Origin: Acetobacteraceae bacterium
Lineage (GTDB): Bacteria; Pseudomonadota; Alphaproteobacteria; Acetobacterales; Acetobacteraceae
Length of the DNA stretch: 42,573 nt
Assembly: GCA_003133065.1 (NCBI GenBank)
Contig: PKZM01000186.1
Location: 10,957 to 53,529 of the forward strand
Direction: 5' to 3'
Shown: positions 33,393 to 39,970 of the stretch, one piece after another
Position numbering within the stretch: the first letter of the stretch is position 1
Layout of the letters: every line of letters starts with the position of its first letter
The notes under the pieces: model-generated
The model's database searches: none
Seen by the model: only the letters and a program-made list of their open reading frames with translations
What the model was told of the DNA's origin: nothing
Translations under genes and position numbers: made by a program

Positions 33393-36116
33393 TTACCCCC
33401 CCTGCGCGAAGCCGGTGCCATCGCGCGGGCCTGTGGCGCGCGCCAGCGCTGCAAGCAGGCTTTCCATGGTGAAGGGCTTGGCAAGATGCCCGTCCATGCA
33501 CGCGCTGCGGCATTCGTCGACCTGATCGGAGAAGGCGGAAGCCGTCAAAGCAACGACCGGCACCTGGCCGCGCGGGCCCTCCAGGCCGCGGATGCGGCGT
33601 GTCGCCTCCAACCCACCCATACGGGGCATCCGGATATCCATCAGAACGACGTCGAAATCACTGTCGGCAACCGCGGCCACGGCTTCCATGCCATCCTCCG
33701 CGAAACTCACCTCGTGGCCGGCGGCAAGCAGGAAGGCTTGCGCGACATCGCGGTTGATGGCGGAATCGTCAGCAACCAGAACGCGCAGAGGGCTGGCATT
33801 GGGCGAATCGGCCGGCGGCCTATCGGGGGTTTGGCGTAAGGGGGGCGGTTCAACCGGGGCGGCCTGCACCATATCCGTCAATGGCAATTCCAGCCAGAAG
33901 ATACTGCCGCCATCCGGATTTTCCTTATGGCCCAGGCAGCCGCCCAGAAGGTTGACCAGGCGCGCCGTAATGGCCAGGCCCAAACCGGCGCTGCCGCCAG
34001 CGCCCTCCACCAGCGCGCCCAATTGCTGGAATTCGCGGAACAGGCGATGCCGCTGTGCCACATCGATGCCGGGGCCTGTATCGACCACGTCCACCCGCAG
34101 GGATATGCCGTCCGCGGCCCGGCGCAGGCGCAGCTCCACACCGCCGGTCTGGGTGAATTTCACGGCGTTGCCGAGCAGGTTGAACAGGATCTGGCGGAAG
34201 CGCGTGGGATCGGTGGTCATGAGCGCCGGCACATCGGGGGCGGTGAACGACCGCAGGAAAAGCGCTTTGGCGTCGGCCATTGGGCGCACCAGATTCAGGC
34301 ACTCGCTGGCCACGACGCGCGGGTCGAACATGGCGGGCTCGAAGGCTGCATGCTCCGCTTCGATTTCTGAAAGCTCCAACACGCGGCTTATAATTCGCAA
34401 AAGATGCGTGCCTGCGGTCATCATCGCGTCCACCCGTCGGCTCTGCAGCGCGCTCAAGCCGCCTTCCATCCCCAGCAATTGCGCATAGCCCAGGATGCCG
34501 TTCAGCGGGGTACGCAGTTCGTGGCTGATGCCCGCCAGAAAACGCGATTTGGCGCGGCTTTCACCCAGAGCGCGCTCTAGCGCGACGCGTGTGCACTGCG
34601 CGGACTCGGCTTGCACCGCAGTGCCGACATCCTGGGCCAGGGCACGGTCCGCCTCGCTCCAGGGTGCCGCACGCCCCCGCACCACTTGCTGCCAGGCGCG
34701 GAACGAGGCGCGTGGTGAGAGACGGCCGGTCAGCGGGTCGGCGGTCGCGTGCGATGCGGGGTCGCCGCCCCACGTGATGGTCACCGGCTGCTCCGGCCGT
34801 AGCCATAGCAGCGCATCCCTGCCGCCCTGGCCCAAAGGCACCAGCAAGGCACCGCAGATATCCTCCGGCCAGCCGGCCAAGCCCAGGTCCAACCGGGCCA
34901 GGCTCTCCACCGCCAGCGTATGGCCGCCGGCCGCTTGCCTCAGGATGCCCATGGCGCGTTCCACGATACGGCGCGGCGGTGTGCGCCCGACGCAGATGAA
35001 CGCGTCGCCGAGGCAGATGGCGCCGCCACTGGCCCCGACCACGTCCAGGAACGCGTCGGCCATGCCGGCGAGAAGATCGGGCAGTAATCCAGGCCCCTTC
35101 AGCCCCTGCAGAAGGGTGCATAACAGGGCGTGGCGCTGCGCGCGCTGCGCATCGGTTTCCAGCTCGCGCAGGATGATCAGCCGCGCAGAGACAACCTGGC
35201 CGATCACTTCCGCGGCGGCGCGGATCTCCACGCTGGCGATCAGCGGGGTGGCATGATGGCAAACCAGCATGCCCCACAGAGCATCCTCGGCCGTCAAGGC
35301 AACCGTCAGGCTCGCGGCCGTCTGCATGTTGCGCATATACGCGCGGTGCAGAGGCGAGACGCTGCGCAGGGCGCTGTGTGTCAGGTCCAACGGCGCGCCA
35401 CCATCCAGCGTCGGGTCGCTGAGCAGGGACACGGGCACGTAGGCTGAATCGGCGATCATGCCAACGGGCTGCCGCAGATACTGCACCCGTGCCTGGGCCG
35501 GAATGTCGGAGGCCGGATAGCGCAGGCCAAGATACGGATCCAGGCCGCCGCGAACCACCTCGGCCACCACCTCGCCATTGCCATCCTCGCCGAACCGGTA
35601 GGCCATGACGCGGTCGTAGCCGCTGATGGTGCTCAGCGCGCGCACCGCGGTCTCGCAGAGCTCCGATTCGCCGGAAGCGTGGCGCACGCTCTCCAGCACG
35701 GGCTGCACGGCCAGGAGTTGGGAGAGCGAACCCGCCTCCGGCGCTGCGGGCTCGATATCGACGCAGATATACGGGCCGGTCGCATGGCCGCGCAAAGTGA
35801 GGCGCTGACCCCAGAAGCCTGGCACGCAGCTCTGCATGGCTTCGGCCACGCCCGCCCGCGCCGCGGCGGCGGCCGCAATGTCGTGCCAGGCGGCCGCGCC
35901 GATCACCTCGGCGAGCGGAATGCCCAGGACCGCTTCAGGCGAGAAGCCGATGAAGGCAGCCAGGTTCGCGCTGGCGTGGCTGATCAGGCCCGTTTCGGCC
36001 ACGGCCGCGATCAACGCCCCATGCGGCTGTATGGCGCCTGGGATGTGGATGGGCTCCGCCTCGCAGAGCGAGAGGTCCGGCTGAGTCGTGGTTTCAGGCA
36101 GGTCAGCCACGATCAC
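33393..36116 (-). CDS. Bacteriophytochrome hybrid histidine kinase (PAS-GAF-PHY-HisKA-HATPase-REC)
   Basis: A 907-residue photoreceptor. The N-terminal Cys18 (LSLCEAEPIHIPGAIQPHG) is the biliverdin-linking Cys of bacteriophytochromes. The GAF domain has GYDRVMAYRF, PASDIPAQAR (Asp204) and RSVSPLHRAYMRNM (His257). The PHY domain has the tongue motif PRASF. The kinase has HisKA (GISHELRTPLNG), an ATPase (LLGNAVKFT, DTGPGIDV, GSAGLGLAIT) and a C-terminal REC (VVLMDIRMPRMGG). It should sense red/far-red light and pass phosphate internally, then to an Hpt protein. A heme oxygenase to make biliverdin is not in the window. Start ATG 36116. Confidence 0.95.
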   Translation of the reverse strand: MIVADLPETTTQPDLSLCEAEPIHIPGAIQPHGALIAAVAETGLISHASANLAAFIGFSPEAVLGIPLAEVIGAAAWHDIAAAAAARAGVAEAMQSCVPGFWGQRLTLRGHATGPYICVDIEPAAPEAGSLSQLLAVQPVLESVRHASGESELCETAVRALSTISGYDRVMAYRFGEDGNGEVVAEVVRGGLDPYLGLRYPASDIPAQARVQYLRQPVGMIADSAYVPVSLLSDPTLDGGAPLDLTHSALRSVSPLHRAYMRNMQTAASLTVALTAEDALWGMLVCHHATPLIASVEIRAAAEVIGQVVSARLIILRELETDAQRAQRHALLCTLLQGLKGPGLLPDLLAGMADAFLDVVGASGGAICLGDAFICVGRTPPRRIVERAMGILRQAAGGHTLAVESLARLDLGLAGWPEDICGALLVPLGQGGRDALLWLRPEQPVTITWGGDPASHATADPLTGRLSPRASFRAWQQVVRGRAAPWSEADRALAQDVGTAVQAESAQCTRVALERALGESRAKSRFLAGISHELRTPLNGILGYAQLLGMEGGLSALQSRRVDAMMTAGTHLLRIISRVLELSEIEAEHAAFEPAMFDPRVVASECLNLVRPMADAKALFLRSFTAPDVPALMTTDPTRFRQILFNLLGNAVKFTQTGGVELRLRRAADGISLRVDVVDTGPGIDVAQRHRLFREFQQLGALVEGAGGSAGLGLAITARLVNLLGGCLGHKENPDGGSIFWLELPLTDMVQAAPVEPPPLRQTPDRPPADSPNASPLRVLVADDSAINRDVAQAFLLAAGHEVSFAEDGMEAVAAVADSDFDVVLMDIRMPRMGGLEATRRIRGLEGPRGQVPVVALTASAFSDQVDECRSACMDGHLAKPFTMESLLAALARATGPRDGTGFAQGG

Positions 36117-36237
36117 CGGCCAGGGTCACGGTGAAACATGCGCGCCATCCTGGCTCCGCTGCGGTTCGATTGATGGCCGAAAGGATACGGGAACGCGGGT
36201 AAAGAAACGGTTCACCACCGTCTGTGCGCTGTCCGGT

Positions 36238-37137
36238 TCAGGCGGAGCGTATCCTCTCGGCCAAAGGGTGATGCGCTTCCACCAGCTTCTGCAGGCGCTC
36301 GGCCAGCACGTGGGTGTAGATCTGCGTGGTGGCGATGTCGGCGTGGCCGAGCAGAAGCTGCAGGCTGCGCAAATCGGCCCCGTGCGCCAGCATGTGGGAG
36401 GCGAAGGCGTGCCGCAGCACATGCGGCGAGACGCGGCCGGGATCGATCCCGGCCGCCAGACACACATCGCGCAGGATCAGATCGAAGCCCTGGCGGGTCA
36501 GCTTGCGGCGTGGATCACGGCCGGGGAACAGCCAGCGTGATGTGACCGAAGCATCGGCGGTAATAGCGGCGGCGGCGCGGCGCGCAGTGTCGGACAGGGG
36601 CACGATGCGTTCGCGCCCGCCCTTGCCGCGGATGAAGAGAATATCCCCAGTGCCGGCAAGGGCCTCGCGCGGCAGTCCGAGCAGTTCGGAAATGCGCAGC
36701 CCCGTCGAATACAGGATTTCCAGCGCCGCTTCTGCCGTCAGGCCACGGCGCGCGGGCAGGGTGGCGGCGGCATCGAGCAGGGACGTGACCTCCGCTTCGG
36801 ACAGCAGCTTGGGCAGCGTGCGCGGGAGTTTGGGCGCGTCCAGCAGGTCGGTGGGGTCGTCGCCGCGCACGCCCTGCCGGGCCAGAAAGCGGTGAAAGTG
36901 ACGCAGGCAGGACAGGCGCCGCGCCGCACTGCGCGCGGACAGGCCGACGGCCCGCATATGGGCAAGATAGGCGCCGAGCGTGTCGCGATCGGCCTGATGC
37001 ACACCCTGCGCCAGCGTGGCGGCGAACCGGGCGAAGTCGTTGAGGTCCCGCTCATAGGCCAGCAGCGTGTTGGTGGCCGCCCCCCGCTCCGCCGCGAGCA
37101 TCTCGAGAAACGCCTCGATATGGCGGCTGCCGATCAT
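36238..37137 (-). CDS. xerD: XerD, site-specific tyrosine recombinase
   Basis: A 299-residue recombinase that resolves chromosome dimers with XerC at dif. The core-binding domain is about 3-85 and the catalytic domain about 105-295, with Arg148 (STGLRISELLGL), Lys172 (RGKGGRERIVP), His239 and Arg242 (HVLRHAFASHML), His265 (LGHADIATTQ) and Tyr274 (IYTHV). All six catalytic residues are present. Preceded by repeat copy l and a small membrane-peptide gene on the same strand. Confidence 0.94.
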   Translation of the reverse strand: MIGSRHIEAFLEMLAAERGAATNTLLAYERDLNDFARFAATLAQGVHQADRDTLGAYLAHMRAVGLSARSAARRLSCLRHFHRFLARQGVRGDDPTDLLDAPKLPRTLPKLLSEAEVTSLLDAAATLPARRGLTAEAALEILYSTGLRISELLGLPREALAGTGDILFIRGKGGRERIVPLSDTARRAAAAITADASVTSRWLFPGRDPRRKLTRQGFDLILRDVCLAAGIDPGRVSPHVLRHAFASHMLAHGADLRSLQLLLGHADIATTQIYTHVLAERLQKLVEAHHPLAERIRSA

Positions 37138-37154
37138 CTGGTCGATACGCCATA

Positions 37155-37232
37155 GGTAAAAGTTTTTTGCTTCTTTTTTTCAAAAAAGAAGGCCTTCTTT
37201 CTTGAAAGAAAGAAGCAAAGAACTTTTGTCCG
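37155..37232. repeat. AT-rich nested-palindrome repeat (copy l)
   Basis: Two hairpins in tandem, CTTCTTTTTT-TC-AAAAAAGAAG and CTTCTTTCTT-GA-AAGAAAGAAG, with outer arms AAAAGTTTTTTG and CAAAGAACTTTTG. It lies just upstream of the xerD start. The following 37233-37400 shows nothing recognised. Confidence 0.85.
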
Positions 37233-37401
37233 TTTGGGTGTCGGATGCACCAGCGTCAGGGCCTGTTCGGAAACGGGGGATGGCGAGTCATATGGTGCGG
37301 CGTTTGGAGGACCGGAGCGGAGCGGCCGTTTGGGGCCGTGAGCACGGGGCCGCACAAACGTCGTGCCAGATGACCGCCAACGCTTGTTTACCGACTGGCC
37401 T

Positions 37402-37539
37402 TTAGTGGAACTTGTCGTTGGGGAGGACATGCTCGATGGGCTGGCGGTGGGCGTGGGGGGGGAAAGCGCCGATGATCAGGAAGCCGGAGAGCACCAGGGC
37501 GAGAAAAAGGACGAAGACGATGGCAAAGAATCGGCTCAT
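37402..37539 (-). CDS. Small single-helix membrane protein (45 residues)
   Basis: Starts MSRFFAIVFVLFLALVLSGF and ends NDKFH. It has one strong hydrophobic helix (about 4-24) and a short polar tail (PPHAHRQPIEHV). A GGGAGG lies 11 bases before the ATG. It is in the gap between xerD and aroKB and is likely real because it combines an intact frame, a ribosome site and a clean membrane helix, though no family was recognised. It may be co-transcribed with xerD. Confidence 0.6.
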   Translation of the reverse strand: MSRFFAIVFVLFLALVLSGFLIIGAFPPHAHRQPIEHVLPNDKFH

Positions 37540-37593
37540 CCGGCGTGCAGCCTCCCATGGTGTCGCAAGCCGCGTGTGCTAGCCTTGCCCTCC

Positions 37594-39318
37594 ATGACGC
37601 GCAACACCGGCCTGACACAAGATGATATGATGAGCGCCCGCGCCGCCCAGCGGGAGACCACGCGGCGGCCGCATCTGCCGGCAATCATCGCCGGCCGCTC
37701 TGTGGTGCTGGTGGGGCTGATGGGCGCCGGCAAAACCTCGATCGGTCGGCGCCTGGCGCTGCGCCTGGGGATGCCGTTCCGCGATGCGGATGCGGAGATC
37801 GAGCAGGCCTCCGGCTGCACCGTCAGCGAACTATTCGCACGATTCGGCGAACCCGCGTTCCGTGAGGGCGAGCGCCGGGTGATCAAGCGGCTGCTGGCTG
37901 GTCCGCCCATGGTGCTGGCCACCGGCGGCGGCGCGTTCATGGACCCTCAGACGCGCGCGGAGATCGCCGCACAAGCCACCAGCATCTGGCTGCGCTGCGC
38001 GCTGCATACCCTGGTTCGCCGAACCGCAGGGCGTAGCCACCGCCCACTGCTGGCGGGCGGCGACCCGGAAACGATCCTGGCAGGGCTGATGGCACAGCGC
38101 CATCCGGTGTATGCGCAGGCCGACATCGTGGTTCACTGCGGCGAGGATAGTCCCGACATGACAACCGCCCGGGTGATCGATTCGCTGCACGGCTTCGTGC
38201 CCTTGCGGCGCGTGCCGGTTCCACTGGCCCAGGCGCCTTACGAGGTGCTGGTGGGCAGCGGGCTGATCGCGCGCGCCGGCGTGCTGCTGGCGCCGGTGCT
38301 GCCGCAAAACCGCGTGGTGGTGGTGGCCGACGAAACCGTCGCACGCCTGCATTTGCCCGCGCTGACGGCAGGCTTAGGCGAAGCCGGGTTTTCCTGGCGC
38401 AGCGTGGTGGTCCGGCCGGGGGAGGCATCCAAGTCGCTGGCGAGCTACGCCTATGTGACGGATGCGCTGCTGGAAGCCGGGGTGGAGCGGCGCACCGCGG
38501 TGGTGGCGCTGGGCGGCGGGGTGATCGGCGACCTGGCGGGGTTCGCGGCGGCAACGGTGCTGCGCGGCCTGCCCTTCGTGCAGATCCCCACGACACTGCT
38601 CGCCCAGGTGGATTCCAGCGTCGGCGGCAAAACCGGCATCAACACCGCCTATGGCAAGAACCTGCTCGGCGCCTTCCACCAGCCCCGGCTGGTGCTGGCC
38701 GATACGGCGGCTTTGGACACGCTGCCCATCCGCGAGTTGCGGGCGGGGTACGCCGAGATCGTCAAGGCGGGGCTGATCGGCGATGCGGCGTTCTTCGCCT
38801 GGTGCGAGAGTCATGGCCCGGCGCTATTGAACGGTGACCGCGCCGCCCAGGCCGACGCGGTGGAACGGGCCTGCGCGTTCAAGGCACGCGTGGTCTGCGC
38901 CGATGAGCGGGAGGAAGCGGCGGAAGATGGCCGCGCGCTGCTGAATCTGGGCCATACCTTCGGCCATGCGCTGGAAGCCGAGTACGGCTACACGGGTGAG
39001 TTGCTGCATGGCGAGGCAGTGAGCCTGGGGCTGGTTCTGGCCTTCCGGCTGTCGGTGAAATTGTCGGTCTGCGCGCGCGCCGATGCGGACCGGGTCAGCG
39101 CGCATCTGGCGGCGACCGGGATGCCCTATGAGCTGGGCGCGTTGGGTCGGCGGTTTTCAGCATCGCGGCTGATAGGGCACATGCAGAGCGACAAGAAGAT
39201 GCGCGATGGCCGGCTCGCCTTTGTCCTGGCGCGCGGCGTGGGCGAGGCCTTCACCAGCCGCGATGTTCCCGAGGCGGCGGTGGCTTCCGTGTTGCGGGAT
39301 GCAGGCTGCGATAGCTGA
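37594..39318 (+). CDS. aroKB: Fused shikimate kinase / 3-dehydroquinate synthase
   Basis: A 574-residue two-domain enzyme of aromatic amino-acid synthesis. The N-terminal kinase (about 35-205) has Walker A GLMGAGKTSIGRR, DADAEIE and TGGGAF. The C-terminal 3-dehydroquinate synthase (about 210-570) has VALGGGVIGDLAGF, GGKTGIN, YGKNLLGAFHQP and NLGHTFGHALE. One continuous frame joins them without a stop; no internal start with a clear ribosome site was found. The kinase makes shikimate 3-phosphate and the synthase makes 3-dehydroquinate. Start ATG 37594; tandem ATGs at 37627 and 37630 are possible. Confidence 0.92.
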   Translation: MTRNTGLTQDDMMSARAAQRETTRRPHLPAIIAGRSVVLVGLMGAGKTSIGRRLALRLGMPFRDADAEIEQASGCTVSELFARFGEPAFREGERRVIKRLLAGPPMVLATGGGAFMDPQTRAEIAAQATSIWLRCALHTLVRRTAGRSHRPLLAGGDPETILAGLMAQRHPVYAQADIVVHCGEDSPDMTTARVIDSLHGFVPLRRVPVPLAQAPYEVLVGSGLIARAGVLLAPVLPQNRVVVVADETVARLHLPALTAGLGEAGFSWRSVVVRPGEASKSLASYAYVTDALLEAGVERRTAVVALGGGVIGDLAGFAAATVLRGLPFVQIPTTLLAQVDSSVGGKTGINTAYGKNLLGAFHQPRLVLADTAALDTLPIRELRAGYAEIVKAGLIGDAAFFAWCESHGPALLNGDRAAQADAVERACAFKARVVCADEREEAAEDGRALLNLGHTFGHALEAEYGYTGELLHGEAVSLGLVLAFRLSVKLSVCARADADRVSAHLAATGMPYELGALGRRFSASRLIGHMQSDKKMRDGRLAFVLARGVGEAFTSRDVPEAAVASVLRDAGCDS

Positions 39319-39332
39319 GCCCGGGTTGACAA

Positions 39333-39368
39333 CCGGCAGTATATTTCGATATCGTTATATTCTGCCGG
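39333..39368. promoter_or_regulatory. 36-base palindrome after aroKB
   Basis: Outer arms CCGGCAG (39333-39339) and CTGCCGG (39362-39368) are exact. The centre CGATATCG is a perfect palindrome flanked by ATAT blocks, so 30 of 36 positions are symmetric. A TTGACA (39326-39331) abuts it. It could be an operator for the next gene or a terminator for aroKB. Confidence 0.55.
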
Positions 39369-39387
39369 CGCTGGAGCATGTTCGGCC

Positions 39388-39855
39388 GTGATCGCGAGAC
39401 CTCCTGGTCCCTACCCCCGTGTCTATCGGTCATGGCGCTGGATGCGATGGACTGGAATTGGCTTAGCCGTGCTGACCGTGCCGGCGCTGTGCTGGCTATC
39501 GGCGCATATCGTGCTGCTCACCGGGGGGATCACGCAGCCGCAGCGGCTGGAGGGGGCCGCGATGTGCCTTCTCGCCGCGGCCTTCATCGCCTGCATGGTA
39601 GCTGATTGCCTGGTGACCCGCGTGGTGCTGCGGGAGGACCGCATCGAGATCATCCGGTTGTTCCACGTGATTCGCATTCCCTACAAGAACATCCGGGGGA
39701 AAATCCGCTGTCCGGAAGGCGAATGGCGTATCGAGCACACGCAGCCGCCCGGCCGGCTCGCGATCATCACCGCTGGCGCCGGCTACGATGATGTCTTCAA
39801 GGCCTGGTTCGCGACGCTGCCGGAGCGCAGGCTCCCGATGTTCGGGCGGACGTGA
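39388..39855 (+). CDS. Small membrane protein with PH-like C-terminal domain
   Basis: A 155-residue protein from a GTG start. Two membrane helices (about 22-46 and 57-76) are followed by a beta-rich domain (RVVLREDRIEIIRLFHVIRI, written in parts RVVLREDRIEII and RLFHVIRIPYKNI). This resembles the bacterial PH-like domain of small membrane proteins, but the call is weak. It lies between aroKB and hpnN and may share a promoter with the palindrome upstream. 39856-39970 holds no other recognised feature. Confidence 0.6.
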   Translation: MIARPPGPYPRVYRSWRWMRWTGIGLAVLTVPALCWLSAHIVLLTGGITQPQRLEGAAMCLLAAAFIACMVADCLVTRVVLREDRIEIIRLFHVIRIPYKNIRGKIRCPEGEWRIEHTQPPGRLAIITAGAGYDDVFKAWFATLPERRLPMFGRT

Positions 39856-39970
39856 TGCGACCAAGGCAGCTGTGGCACGCGGAACACAGTTGCGGGTGAC
39901 TCTGTTGCACGCGGGCGCCGCCAGTGCGAAAGCCTGCGCGCCTTCACCTTGGAACACGTATTCTCGCGCC

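Noticed and set aside
6183-37232. CRISPR array made of the recurrent repeats
   Set aside because: Copies are kilobases apart, palindromic and not separated by uniform spacers, and no cas genes are present.
37233-37400. Possible insertion-sequence remnant (CAGGGCCTGTTCGGAAAC-like stretch)
   Set aside because: The stretch recalls the ends of some IS5-type elements, but no transposase, matching inverted end or target duplication was found.
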